Below, piece after piece: positions 1 to 13,344 of a stretch of 64,000 nt of DNA. This DNA is from Sclerotiophoma versabilis (Eukaryota > Ascomycota > Dothideomycetes > Pleosporales > Didymellaceae): the NCBI GenBank assembly GCA_012274445.1, contig JAAROD010000081.1, forward strand, positions 992,001 through 1,056,000, in the 5' to 3' direction. Within the stretch, counting starts at the first letter, position 1; each line of letters opens with the position of its first letter. The notes beneath the pieces are model-generated. The model was not told the DNA's origin and did no database searches. It was given only the letters and a program-made list of their open reading frames with translations. The position numbers and the translations under genes were made by a program.

Positions 1-1912
1 GGGCGTCACCACTCACAGCTGCAACTTTACGCGCCGCGAATTGAACGGCGTCCGAGAGTACAATGTTACCTGGAACTCCTTCCAGGCGGGATTGGATGAT
101 CTGCATCAATTGGTCGTGAGTGTATCCGGGGAAGGTAATTCGCGTTAGCCCTAGGTACACGTGTGTTAGCCTTGCCCAATAAGGCTTCCGCAGAATACCG
201 GTGAACAGGGGTTCGCGAGACCATCGCAAAACCAAACATATCGGGCAGTGTCCACGCGGCGTCTTTGCGATCGGTGCAGTTTGAGAGTAAATCGAAATTG
301 TAATCTGCACTGTAACATTGCTGGGCCGCATGCGAAGGACAGCGTTCTGGGTACGTACCTAGTCGACTACTGATCTTGTTGCTCAGGGTGCGTTCCGGGA
401 GATCCATAGTATTTGCAACAGCCAAGACAATTAGCCTACTGTGCCGCAGCTGCGGCCAGTTGAAGAAATTATACATGACAGACTGGTTTTTGGTTACCAG
501 CTGGTCGAGCTCGTCCATCAAAACAACGCATGGTACGCGGCGAGGGCTGGGCGCAGAAAACTCGCGCTCCAGAAGCTCCAGTGCATGGGATGGACTGACT
601 CTGTCGCCGCGAAGCGCCTGCCACAATAACGAGTAGGACTGATGAGGATCTGTGACTTTCATGCCGTTGATTTCCACAAAAATGAAGTCGTCCAGCTCTT
701 CAGCTTGCACTGATGCATGCAGCTGTGCTACCACTTCTCGTACTGTGGCAGTCTTTCCTGTACCGGGGGTGCCTGAGATATATATGCACGATCCAGATCC
801 GTCTGTAATAGCCGCCTCTAGATGGCTATAGACGGTCGAGAATTCCTCTTCACGACAGGGAAGCGCCGCTGGTACGGACGAGACGTGAAGTTGGTTTCGT
901 GCAATCTGAAATGGTGATGCAAGCGCTGAGGGCGACAGCACCCGCGTACCAAGCGGAGTGAACTCCAGTTGCTTCTTGAGCACTATGCGCTTGTGCGATG
1001 GGGTCAAGAACTTTCGAGCGGCCGGGCTCTTCCTAGTCGATGTTGGGGTCGTGGCATCGTTGAACTTCCGGCGCTTCCGTGGAGTCTTCGGTGCACCATC
1101 ATCGTCAGAATCGGGTATCACGAAGTCTTGCAGATCGTCTTGCTGTCTTTTTGGCCGAGAAGGGCCTTTTCTTGTTGCTTTAGTCTGGCTCTCGACCAGC
1201 TCGATCAGCGAGGGTATATCGTCGGCGCCGGTGTACACGTCTTCCCACTTGAACTCCGGTGTATACGTCGTTGTGCGGGTGTTGCAGCCTCTTCTGCACA
1301 CAAAGATTTTGCCATAATCTTTCGATGACTTCTTGACTTGGCCAGTAGGATGCAATTGTTGGAATGTGTCAAGAGAGACAATTCTCGCGGTGCCGTTGAT
1401 CGAGGCAAGCGGGTTATCGTCGAAGGCGGCTGATATGTAAAGTTCGTTCTAGCGCTTGTCAGTGCAACTTCTCAAGTCAAAAGGTCATGTTGTCTTACAG
1501 GTAGGAAGTCGGTGCGTTTTTTGTTCTTGTTGCGTATCTCTTGTTCAGAAGAGAACCACAAGAACTTGGCCATCTTCTCGTCGGTTTCGTCATCCTCGTA
1601 GAGTTCGCAAATAATCCCAACCCATGCCTGGTTCCCATCTGCCTTAAGTAGGACAGCATCTCCTAGCTGGCATCTGAAGCTTCCCATATGCGCACCCACT
1701 ATACGTTTCGCTTGCGTCGTAGTCGCTACTTTTCGTTTTCTTGGTGTCGCATTGTCGTCTATAGGCGCCTGTTCTGCACCTGTGTCTTCGTATATCCATT
1801 CCCAGGGATGGTCTTCGTAACCAAGCTCGTCGTCAGAGTCTTCGCGCAGTACAGCGCCGCTCGAGAGGATTTGTCGTGCTTGTTCAGCTCGCGAGCGTTT
1901 GATGGGAGCCAT
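1..1912 (-). CDS. ORC1: Origin recognition complex subunit 1 (3' end beyond window)
   Basis: Largest ORC subunit; binds replication origins and, with Cdc6, loads the MCM helicase in the nucleus. Exons on the minus strand are 1912-1499, 1448-359 and 150-<1, with introns of 50 nt (1449-1498) and 208 nt (151-358); all three join in frame. The N-terminal third is a BAH domain that spans the first intron (around WEWIYE to CRRGC). It is followed by a basic, Ser/Pro-rich linker and an AAA+ ATPase with Walker A GTPGTGKT near residue 363 and Walker B VVLMDELD near residue 444. The sequence ANTMDLPERTLSNKISSRLG, continuing as LTRITFPGYTHDQL across the second intron, is the Orc1/Cdc6 signature. I chose the Met at 1912 (MAPIKRSRAEQ); an in-frame Met at 1978 adds 22 less conserved residues. 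The winged-helix C-terminus is missing because the window ends. Identification is very secure. Confidence 0.97.
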
Positions 1913-2433
1913 GAAACGGCGGCGGTGATTGTTATTAGTAGTGTTTGTGCTGACGTTGGATCTTCGAACGGCAGGCACGCGTTGCGCGGTCTTGGCAAGT
2001 CAGACGCGCAGAGTGCGCTGATGATCTCACCGCTCGAGATCTTCACTTATGTTCACGACTTCAACCAACACCCATCTTGTTCCATTTCTACGACAAACAG
2101 TGTCACATCTGCATGGCGCCAGACTTTACGCGTTATAAAATTGTGTTTCTGATGTGAGGGGTGAAAGTCATATTCATTGATTCTCGTATACCCAGCGGGC
2201 GCACTGCAGCACTAGGTTTTGCCTTCATGTAGGCTTCAAAGTCTCCTGCTGGGAAACATCCCAAGCATTCAAACGCCAAAAACACCGTGTCTCGAGGGCC
2301 AAGCGAGTGACCTTATCCAAAAACAAAAACGACAAATCGCTGAAATGCTTTAAAGAAGATGCTGATTACAAAAAGGTGCCTAAGCAATGTGCCTTTGTAA
2401 CCAGGCAGAAACAGAAAGTTACAAGACGACCCC
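1913..2433. other. Intergenic: ORC1 promoter and bZIP 3' flank
   Basis: Non-coding stretch between the ORC1 start and the stop of the upstream bZIP gene on the same strand. I see no additional gene; open frames here are short and lack protein-like composition. Confidence 0.6.
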
Positions 2434-3382
2434 TCACATAGCGTGAAGAGGAAGAAGAGGAGGCGTTCGTGGCATCGAATTTGGTGTTGTGGGGTATCCA
2501 AACTCGTCGTGCTCAAGTGGTGGCGTCTACCATGAGCTGTCAGCGAAGGCTCGTCGAGGGGACACCAATGCGTTCAAGAGACGGATCTTCATGCGTAGTA
2601 GGGCTGGCGGGTGGGGAGCCTTACATGAGCATTGTGGTCTGCGTATGCGTGAGGAGGTGGGATCTCGATTCCACCAATCGCTGCATACCCAACGCCAAAC
2701 GGGCTGAGGTCCTCTTCGGCGTAGTACTCGCTCTTCATGCTGGGCACAAGGCTGGGCAGCGTAGTGGGGTAGGTCGAAGAGAGTGGTGGTGGCAGGTAGG
2801 CGTACGAAGGCATCTCAGGTGTGAGTGTCGTTGGTATTGTGTGGTAGGCTGAGTTTGTAGTGTATGGCATTGAATATGCCACTGCATCCGGAGCCGGGTA
2901 GGTCGAGGAGTACGACGCTACCGAAAACGGAGGTGGACTTGTGGAGAGCTGACGAGTGTACTGATGCGAGAACATACGATCCTCGGGTGGGGTGGTGTAC
3001 GAGGAATCCGAAGAAGACGGGGAAGGGAACTCCTGGCGCGGCGAGGTCTGAGGTGGCTGCAGCTCCGCGGGCTTCTGCTCAGGCGAAGCTGAGCTGGAGG
3101 CAGCACGACGCTCCTGATACCGAATTAGTATGTTGTGCCGAAACGGTACGACGTACGGCTAAGGCGCGAACTCACAAGGTCTTCAAGCCTCTTCTTGAGC
3201 TTCTTGCGGTAGTTGCGCTGGGCAATGCGATTTTGTATCCTCCTACGCTCAGCAAGGTCTGAGATCTTGGTCCAGTCTTCATTGGGGTTCGCTGAAGCTG
3301 AGAAGGCTGAGGATGTGCCAGAGTATCTTGTGGTAGTGGGTACCGCAGTGGCATACTGCTGATACGGTTGATGTCTATGCAT
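2434..3382 (-). CDS. bZIP transcription factor (three exons, 262 aa)
   Basis: Nuclear DNA-binding protein. Exons 3382-3176, 3113-2625 and 2526-2434 are separated by introns of 62 and 98 nt, all in phase 0. The basic region RRRIQNRIAQRNYRKKLKKR, preceded by PNEDWTKISDLAE, is the AP-1-like fungal type. The leucine zipper after it is very short (LEDLERRA), so dimerisation may differ from classical bZIPs. Intron 1 splits the zipper and has an ACTAAT branch site. The rest is Ser/Pro/Tyr-rich and low in order. The last exon encodes TPPLEHDEFGYPTTP and ends in HAM; it is not visible without removing the 98-nt intron, because reading through gives a TGA soon after the donor. The start is the first ATG in frame; codons upstream of it (SSISSPT) also look protein-like after a plausible acceptor at about 3417, so a 5' exon may exist. 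Target genes unknown. Confidence 0.87.
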
Positions 3383-6300
3383 GGTGGGCGAGGATATGGA
3401 GCTGTACGAGGAACTGTGATCAAGTCACAGAGGGAGAGAGCCAGATGTTATAGCGTGGGCAGGCTAGATGTCAGTGGGACGAATGGTGGGAGGCTCAAGG
3501 CAGTCGGGAATCACGGTATATTTATCTAGCTGTCAAACGCGTCCGCAGTCGTTCAAGTGGAGCACAGACTGCCTAGTGGTGGTCCCCAGCTTCAGGCCCT
3601 CACATGCACCCAGGACTACTTGCGGCGGATACAACCCTGCCCTTCACCGACAGGCAGCTTCGTAAATTTAGGATAGCGCTAGACGAAGCCCTGTAGCGGG
3701 CCAGTAACGTTGGGTACCGTCAAGGCTCAGCGCACGGGAAAGTCGGGGGCCGTGTGCATGGGTCGCAGTAGAGAGGTTCGGCCATCGGTCTACGTTTCGA
3801 TACAGCGGTCAGTTCACCAGACACCCCTGCGCCGCGCCCACGCCCAGCTCCAGCAACACCAGCCCTATGACTCTTGGCCAGCGAGCATTCGGATCCGTCG
3901 TTATCTCCGAGTGTATGCTGTGCGAGCGCTGCTTCCATCATCGCGCTCGGCGGCGGCTCTCATGGCGCCACGAGCTGCTCTAGCCTGCACCAGGTGATGG
4001 CTTGCTCGCAGAGCGAGGCACAACTTCAATGCCAGCCGTCTTAAGCCCTAAGCGCAACCGCTGTTGGGGTGCCAGAGGCAGCAGCATCGACTGTTCGCCG
4101 ACTGGACGCTCTTCTGGGTAAATTGCACGCATTGCTGGGCGGAGTTCCGGAATGGGCGTGCACGAAACGCCCTGCATGTCTTCCAGGGCGGTGTTGGTGA
4201 ACGAACGTCCACGAGTGTGCTGGGGCTTGGGGGCTTGCACCAGATCATCGCGGTCGCACAACTCGCACACTGATTGGCTGCCCTCGCCGCGTCCTCGCGC
4301 ATGCACAACCTCGCAGAATGCTGCACACCGCGACTCGTCGGGCACTCGCTGAATGACGCGGTGCGGCGGTGGATTTCAAATCCCTAGCGCCGCACCGTTG
4401 GACACGACACACTCTCTCCAGAACCCCTCCGCAAGAGGTGATCGCTGCTTTGGACACCATATCCTGCATTGGGCTAGCACTCATTTCCCACCCCGGCCGC
4501 AGATGCTTTTAGCTTGCTTTGTAAGGCCGTCTAACTTTATGGCTCCCATTTCCACCAGTTCCCCGTCGACCAGCCGCAGCCACTCGCTGAGCCCCAGGCA
4601 CCCCATCAGACGAGCGTCTGACATCCAACAGCCCTACGCACTGTCCCCACGCTCTCCCGCCGCCTCATCAGCACTTTGTTGCTTCGAGATACTGCAGAAT
4701 AGGTGAGAGCGGTTCCCATTCGCGGGTACGGCCAGCCAGCCCAAAGCTTGTCCCTCGGCATCTGTAACCCTTTGGGTCTATCCTGCGATACCTGCAACGC
4801 CAGGCCAATCAGCGTTGCAATGGACCTTTCCAAAACACTTTGCAAAAAAAGCCTCAAAGCTGCTGGCGGAGTTTGCAATCCATATACCTAAGTAGTGCAT
4901 CAATCTGGTGGCACGCCTCACGCCTATCGTGGGGCTCTGTTCAAAACTAGGCCTCCCGCAGTTGCGCCTACGCTACCAGTACTGAGCCACCGTAGTCAAG
5001 TTACCAGATGAGGAAAGCCGTGAGTAGCCTCGTGGAGTACGGAAAAATTTCCTGGGCACGTTTCACTCCTTTGACACTGTATGGCTCATACACAGTGAAT
5101 TTTTACTGTGTAGAGACATCAAGTTCCGTCTGGTCCCAAACTTTTCTACCCAAGATAAGACTACCGCCATCATGATACTAGCTTCGATTGCTCAAGTCTG
5201 ATGCCGGTCTTTACCGTTTTATGAATGGCTGCGGTGTACAGCTTCAAAGGTCTTATTTCATTTCCTTTGCCGCCAGGAATAGTACTAGGCCTACTGTCCC
5301 GGCGATCCTCTAGTGTGTCACGGCTCAGGACTGCTGAGGACAGGAGCTCCAGATGAACCTCACAGCGCACCAGGGTATCGTGGTCGCTGCGCATGGATAA
5401 TGATGGAGCTCTAAGCCCAGATGCACAGCAAGTGCGCGATGTCTTACGGCAACTTCATCCAAATCGTAGGCATTAAGCATCACTGAGCTGCACTGCGCTA
5501 GTCAGCCCCCCTCCCAAAGCGTAGACGAACACCGTGTCCATAGAGACAACGTCTCACAAGCTCCTCGAATGGCTTCGAGGCTGGTAAGCCTCAGCCTACA
5601 GACCGTAGTTCTTCGGCTTTCCACAGTTCGGCTGTGAAGGGGCACGCCTCAGAATAGGCAAAAGGTGTATCTTCTGTTTGACGGTTGTAGACAAAAAGCC
5701 TGGTGTATTGTGGCCCTGTCCGTCTCCACAATCAGTGTTAGCCAGGAAATAGCTCGAACGCGCAATACGTCTCATGAAATAGCGGCAAGGCCTTGCATGT
5801 ATCCCACTGAATCTGTTTGACAGTTCCACGGACTGATCTCGGCCGTATGGGCTCAGCGAGTTGTAAACGTCCAGACGGGCTCTATTGCACCGTCTCTGCG
5901 TAAGCATCCGAGGTACCAAGGAGGAGGTAATTGGATCACAGCTGCGGTCCGCACCCACGTCAAAGGGTCTCCAGTGGCCAGGGGCTATCCCAGACACCTC
6001 TCTCCCACAATATCTGGCCCACTAGGTCATTCTTCACGTTGTGCTCCTCATGGTGTTTCGGTCCGGTATTCGACGCACCAATCTTCATTACTATTGGTGA
6101 ACAATAACGGCGACACAATCTACGGTGGACAGAACGATCTGCCAAGCAATGCTTTAGAAAGATCTCGCAGCAATATAAGCCTCCGAGACAGCTGGTCGGA
6201 CACCTGGCATGCACAGCAGGGCTGAGATGTCTCCATCAGGGCGGAGCATGCTGGGCGGTCGCCACGATGTAACTCTTCCACGTGTTTGAGACACTGGCAA

Positions 6301-8490
6301 ACTACAACAGCGAATAGTTCTAATGAGTTCCTCAGAAGACCTCTTTTCCTATTTTTAAGGAGCTGTGAAGTTAATGCCGTCTTCCATATCAGTACCAGGA
6401 AGCCTGTCCACCACAGCGAGCAACATCAGGGGCTTCGACAAAGATTTGTCCGCCAGAGTACCCATGTAATCTCTTAGCCACTAGCATACATCAACCCGTA
6501 ATGACAGCAGAACGTTGAGCGGTCAATGCAGTAGAGTCAAGCTTGTTCAGGCATTCCATTCGCTCTAACACCCCGCTGCTGCGAGGGACAGCGAGCATCC
6601 ACAATACCACCATTAAAACAACGTACTTTGCACAACATGCCACCGGCAACTCGATTCACGTTACAACTACCGCTCGAAACCTTGAACGCAGTGCCTATTA
6701 TCGGTCGTCGCCGACATTGAAGTCAGGATGTTCAGACGCGGTGAGTAGAAAACGGGTAGACCCACCTGCCACCACACAACGGGTTAGATGTGCTACAAAC
6801 CCCTGCCAGCGGGGCCTTGTGTCCGCTTCCGAATGGTTCGAACGAATCTTTTGCCTGTTTGAGGTGCGCAAGCGACCAGTTCCTCGGTACTCCTGTACTT
6901 TTCACACCGCTGCACGCAATCCAAGCGAAGAGGTGGTATTTGCGAGGCTGTCATGTGACCAGTCTGATCCAGACTGTGGGGTCGTTTGTCTGTGCCTGTG
7001 AACCGTCGCTGCAGGATTCCTGGACATGGTTGTTTCCTCTTTGAGCGACGAATGCGAAACGCTGCTAAAGCACATTGTTGAGTGGATACTTTACACAACG
7101 TCAATCCACCCCTCGCCCTTCTGACAGATGCAGCAGATTCTATCCATGAAATGGCCCAACGCGTAGCCGCCAGCAAACACAACATTCGCTCTCAAAAGCA
7201 CCTATGGCCTCCATCGTACAGCCGCGCTGCGCTGCTGTTCTGTGCATGCGCCATAGAATGCGCTATTTTTAGTGGCCGTGTGCCAGAATGGCCACGAGCC
7301 TGACGGCAGCACTTTCCAACCAACAACCATCCACCATCACAGCCCTACAGCCCTACAATTCACACCAACAAAGAACTCATTCGTTGTTGCTCGCCTAGAC
7401 GCGAGTAAGTACGACGAGTGCGCTCCTCCCTGTACCTCATGGGCGCTCTGTGCATCCCCAGATTCAGGCAGCGACGGACTTATGACAATACACATCACAT
7501 GAACGGAACGACGCGGATGGACGTGTCGTACAGCATCTCCGCGATCCAAATACCAGTTCGTGTACGAATTGATGTCTCTCATGTATCAAAGTTCTATTGC
7601 TAAACCCCCATGCCTCAACTTCACCGTTCGCGGGGCGGAGACATAGAAAAGTGCCTGCCTTGCACACGGATTTCGATCCGGATACACGTCCGCGTGGCAG
7701 TTGCGGGTGGAATTGTTCTCCCGTTGTTATGCATCGAAGGTAGTGTCGCTTATGGTGACGCCGCATTGTCAGAAGGTGATTTCGAAGCGTTCCAGCGGAC
7801 GAACCCAGTCGCACGCACTGTTCCGCAGTTGAACCTGTTGGCGAGTTGTTCAAAGTTCGCCTTGTCTTTACGACTGATGACTTGGGATACTTCAGGCATG
7901 TATAAGGCTGCGTCTTGATGCAGCAGGGACATGTAGGTCTGATTACTGACTACCGATAACAGACTGCAGATTGCCAAAAGCCGACCAAAGAAAATCGGCA
8001 CGGTTGCGGCATCCTCTTCCTTGGGTAGTCCTTCGTGTCATAGCAGGGGTGTCCACCGCATTGCTCGACCTAAACTTTTCGTCCGTTCGGACAGGAAGTG
8101 CTCCTTGAGTCACAGCTATGCTGTACTGTGTAGTGTCGCAACACGTCTCTTCACTAATTGGCCACCGCGCCATGTATACTTGTTCTGTACATCGTACAGG
8201 CTGCCAAACAACGATGCTCAACGCTCCCTCCCATCTAGAAGATGCGGACATGAAACGCCACACATGTCCAGCCGGAGAGGCCGTTATGGTCTCGGCGGCA
8301 CCCCACTTCTCGTATCGATGCACCACTTGAGAATGTTGATTACAAGGGATGTTCACCGATCATGAATTGCTCTCATACGATACTCGGCAGCCATGCATGG
8401 AGGCGAACACACTAACCTCGAAAGACTTCAGGGGTACGGCCTCAAGGTTCAACGGTGCCAGAACGGTGGATAAGGCTGGCGCATGATTTG
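3383..8490. other. Gene-poor stretch, first part
   Basis: About 5 kb without a convincing gene. Six-frame reading gives only short, compositionally random open frames; I recognise no transposase, reverse transcriptase or conserved domain. Base composition is near the window average rather than strongly AT-rich. A perfect 8-bp hairpin with an 8-nt loop lies at 5089-5112; I assign no function to it. Confidence 0.5.
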
Positions 8491-8511
8491 GGGGGGGGGG
8501 GGGGGGGGGGG
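8491..8511 (+). repeat. G21 homopolymer
   Basis: An uninterrupted run of 21 guanines in otherwise non-coding DNA, preceded by TTT. A run this long can form intramolecular or intermolecular G-quadruplexes and is replication-slippage prone. It could also be a sequencing or assembly artefact. A similar G19 run occurs at 44192-44210 in another gene-poor stretch. Confidence 0.95.
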
Positions 8512-11500
8512 TGACAAAGCAGCTCGATTGTTGTAGTGCAATACTCCAATGCGTTCGTAGAAACATGTTTGTTATCTGCACTGATGTTTTGGCAAACTGA
8601 TGAGTCGACATCCTTTCGGACTTAACAACCGAGCTCCAAGAAATGTTGGCAAACTTACCAAACTACTGCGTTGGCGATCGTTTATTGGGGAGGTTCCGTC
8701 GCAACCACAATGCCGTGATCAGTCTTCGAGACAATCTTCTTGTCCGCGTACGGGCGAAGAAGCGTAGAGCTCACAGGTGATGAACGCCTTTCGCCCTGCT
8801 GCAACCTTCACGACTAGCCTACCTCCTAGCCAGGGCCTTCGGAGCGCACTTTGGAGATATGTCTTCGCCGATGGCATGATGTGATAGCCTTACAGATCTG
8901 GCTCGCAGCACGAATAACGGGACAACCACTCAGATGGATATACTCACTGGGTCTAGGACTTCTTCCTGCGAAGGCCGCCTAGTTGTTTCAAAGGGCGTAC
9001 TACGTAGTAAAAGCCAACGGTACCAGAAAATGTTTATCGCTGATTCATCCAGCTCATACCCCGCGCCGCCCTTTTTTGCGGGTCGATAGCGTCTTAGCCA
9101 TCGGTTCGCCGACACGTCGAAGCAAGCATCGCGCGTCGCATATGCCAATCTTCAAGTCTCAAAACTCACTCCTTCAAGACCAGCAAGTTTCCCATCTGCG
9201 CTATTGTGATCTGCTTCAAGTCAATGGCTCTCAAACCTTCTTCGTCTTGCTGGATCAGGCTTCCAATGTGACAAGCGTTTGCGGCCACAATTATTTAACT
9301 CCAATCCATAAATCCGGACCTCAGTCCTCACCAACCTTAGTGCGAGGAGTTATCTTTCCTCGGCGCTTTCCGGGACTATCATGGATCAGTTTCTTATGAC
9401 TGGCAGCTGTCGTTCAGGCTAATGTTCATCGGTCCTGAAAGCCAGAGACCAAAGCTTGGAGTTAGTGGCTGCAACCACCAGACAAGTCGCTAGAGGGGGC
9501 TCCACACAATACAGAAAGCGAGTTATGCAAGCAATACCACGGCTTACAAGCGCCTTCGTCACCAGCCACATCAACAGAGAAATACTGATACACAAGGAGC
9601 TGGATTCCTTTTTGTATCGCGAAGGTCCGAATTTGGTTTTCGAGAGTAGGATGAATCAGGGTATTGTCACAATACCAAACTCACGACAGCAAGCAGCGAT
9701 GGGTTCAAGAGAGCCAACGAACAGTTGCAACAGCTCACGCGCTTAGCAAGACCCGTGGCTTAGCGGCAGGAGCCGAACGCCATCTATTCGTTCCGTTGTC
9801 AGCTCTATTCTTGGGCTTGTGCAGTGCAAAGTCAGGCCTCCCATTCTTTGGGGCTTGGAATCTTGGATAGACCAGATCCTGATTGACAAAACAATGCTTT
9901 CAAGCCTCGATCGCAGCATCAGTTGCACCCACCCACTGAGTGCATTCAGTAGGCCTTTTGTTAAGGATGGACAGAGCATCATGATGGGTCAGCATGAGTC
10001 GAAACGGTACTAGGCAAAGCTGCGTAAAACCCGAGCCTTTGACAGGGTGTCTAGCGCCGGAAACTACGCAAGCCCTCAGACCTTGACCTTGACCTTGCCC
10101 ACCCGCAGCGAAATTGTAGTTTACCGGTGATACCCAAAACTCACAAGCGATACACCGATTCACCGTCAAGACCACGAGAATAAAAAAGAGTGAAGAGCTT
10201 CGACCGGTTATCGCGGTAAAATTTAGCCGTTACTATCATCTACCTTGGAATGCAATGAGTGGAGACTAAAGATTCAGCCTTACTTGGCTTGAGCACGACA
10301 CCAATCGACGCTCAAGCGGAGTGCAGACCCGCAAATTGGAACAAGGCATAGCGAAGCGTGCTAACCTCGCGCAACGCTTGCCTAACGAGGCATATCCGGA
10401 ACCCCCGACGATCGAGCTGAGGATTCCGGGAAACTCATACGCGAACCCGGGATGCCTGTGAACGCCAGAGCTGAGATATTTGACGACATGGTTCTGTCAT
10501 CAAGTCTGTATGTCGTTGTGCAGCGGACATCAGCGAAAGTAATCGGATTTTCAAGGTGCAGTATCTTGAACGCCTCTTGCTTCCCCGGATTCCAAGTAAG
10601 CACTCAACTTCGCCAAGTATCTGACGATGAAACTATGCGAACGGGATCTCTGCACAAGCGCTTACTGTTGCGAAGAGGCTCTTCCCATAGGGCTGAGGAC
10701 GGTGACAAACCCACGTGGATACACAGTCAGATGCTCATCCGTTGAATCACAAAGCATTTTCGAAACGTTTCTAAAGACTGCCGACTCATATTCACAGCGA
10801 TATTCCCAACGAGCCGCGCTCGCTGTGTTGCACACATGGGCTCTATTGAAATCCCACATTCGGTTGCAAGCTGCGAGCTCGCAAGCTGCGAGCTGCTCTC
10901 CATATTTAGTAAGGTCGTAATGCAGAACCACTGTAGTCCAATCCCTCTACTCCGAAACCGATGCAGGCGTTCGCCCCCAAGTGCCCTTCCACTAGCCTCT
11001 ATTGGTCTCATTTCGTCCTTATCTAATCGTGCGTGCATGTTTCCAACACCGACCCGCAGAAACCGGTGACGAGTCCAGATTCCCATGTATCTGCCTGGTA
11101 ACTCAAAAAGCCTGTTTTATTGGCAGTTCTCTGTAGCAGACCTCTTTAACATTCCTGTGCGTGATTTGGCTGCGACGAATGAGCAGCCTATGAAAAGGCT
11201 GGTGCTGCATGGCGGGTTGGGGGCCGAAATGCGTCCAATTGGAGACATTGGCGACTTTTGGCCGCGCGGGGACATGTGGACATGCTTGGCCGTGCTCGAG
11301 CATAACGTGCGGCCTGCGTTGGTGGACGCAATCTCGCAAACGTCGCAAACTGATTCTATGCCCTTAACTCCAATATTCAGAATCCGCTGATCTATACTTT
11401 TTCATGACAACTTCCAGAGGCGCGGTCGAGCACAGAGCACAGAAAGGACACGGGACGGGAAACGTGCGCAACGTGGTTCGAGTTCGGGATTCTTGGCTTG

Positions 11501-13340
11501 ATGTTCCCCGCTGTGGCACTGTTACAATCCCTGAGTATGGCAACGTGGGTCGCGCTGGAGAGAGGAATTCCTGCGTCGGGAACATCATCGCGATTGTCAA
11601 CGCCGCCGCTGAAATTACTCACGCCGCAACAAGGCAGAATCAAGGCTCGACTTTGGAGTTGCAGCGGCCCCTGCGTGGCCCCGAAGGTGTGTCTGGAGGA
11701 TTCTTGTGGCTGGATTCCATCCATGCACGTGTAGCACCTCTGTGCTACTAAAAACATGGCCCGCCTGTCTCCGTTCCTCACCCATGTTCTGCTCCACTCC
11801 TTACAAGCAGCTCCACAGCATCTTTCCTCCATTCCAGACAACGCGGATCGGCTGTTATGGTCATCCGACTCCGTACATATCCGTACCAACACACGGCATC
11901 AACCGCGTACCCCTGCAAAAGTAGCGATCCCAGCATTGTTTTGCAGCGCCTGTTGAGTATGTTGAAGACTGTGTACCGACCCACTGCCTTTATGCCGAAT
12001 CAGTCGGGTTACGTACAGGCTGTCTGACCGGCCGCTGCTGCACGTGCATAATGGAGCGGCGCGGCATTGCATGCTTACATAGTAGGGCTGAACGGAGTGT
12101 AGGTCAGCGGACCCTTTGTCATGGTGTGTCGGCACATTATCTGCTTTGAGGTGCGTACGCGAGAAAGATCGAGACCTTTTTTTGAGAGCATATGGCCTGA
12201 TACGCGGAGTAGACTAGTAGGCCACGGTAACAGGTGGGAGTACAGCGACGTGGTTTGGCGGTTAGGCAATGCAACGCTGGACGGCGGGCTGTTTTCTCTG
12301 GTTTAAAACTGGGTTGAGGCAGTGTTACATGCAGCTGAAGCGAAGTGTATGTGTGCAGACGGACCTGATGCCCGGCGAAGAGAAGTGATTGGATGGGTAA
12401 GTGCGAGGTCTCAGCCCTATGTGAACGGTACGTCTTACTCCGGTGCTTCATGCAGAAATGCTGGCCTTAAGGTGCCATGTGTTCTGCTGTCTCTTCAGGA
12501 TGCACTGGATAGCCTGAAGTGTCGAATATTCGAGTGAGCATATAGGTTCCACTGCCTTCGGCATGTCAGTACTACAATTCGTAATACCTTGATTACGACA
12601 AGCTAAGCTGCAGGGCTGGATCGAGGGTATCCCCACACTTTCGTAATGTCTTTGACTTTCTATGCGTTTACTTGGCCATTTCACTCTGGCTCACTGTGAT
12701 CTCTGAATCCGAACAACCTTTTCCTTTCCTGTGCATCTCCTTCAAAACTATGTTCGTATCGAAGCCCTAGAATCTTTTCAACATCTGAAAAAAATCTTGC
12801 CTTGAAGTTGCAGGCATCCGATACCATGAAGTACAAGCTTCGACTGAGTGCAAACGAGACAGACCTGACGCCATACAGAGCAATATACCCGTTCACTTCG
12901 ATCTACCTCCTTTGCAATGTCTCCCAACTTGCTGAGTACATATTCAACTCAATCACAGGCACGGCAATGCCACTACGTAGGCTGCCTGCCGTTGTGCTCT
13001 CAGCGCCCTTGCCGTACGGTCAAATCATGCACGGTCTTCAAATTCACCCTGACAACATTTCGACGTTCGATGCATACCGGTATGAGCGATTCTAAACGTA
13101 GATTTAATACCAATATGATACCTTCTGCTTTTGCTCCTGTAAAGCACAAGCTGTTCAGTCAAATCATAACGTTGCGGCTGAAGAGGTGCAGCCTCCCAAT
13201 TAGGAGAGCTCACTAGTCAGCTACTTTGGAGCCATAGTCTCGACATAGTCAGATTTTGACGGGGGCTACAATTCCGAGGGGTTAGCGAGGTGGATGAAGC
13301 AACTGTGCATAGGCCACGAGCATACGCTCTTGTAGTCACC
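8512..13340. other. Gene-poor stretch, second part
   Basis: Nearly 5 kb in which I see no supportable gene. The longest open frames (about 100-165 codons near 11.1-11.9 kb) overlap one another on both strands and lack recognisable motifs, so I treat them as chance. The only local repeat found is the 15-bp tandem pair at 10866-10894. Confidence 0.5.
10866..10894 (+). repeat. Two-copy 15-bp tandem repeat
   Basis: The unit GCAAGCTGCGAGCTC occurs twice head to tail (the second copy lacks the final base). Minor slippage repeat in non-coding DNA. Confidence 0.9.
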
Positions 13341-13344
13341 ACGA

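Noticed and set aside
5089..5112. Perfect 8-bp hairpin with T-rich loop
   Set aside because: Expected by chance in this length of sequence and not next to any gene end.
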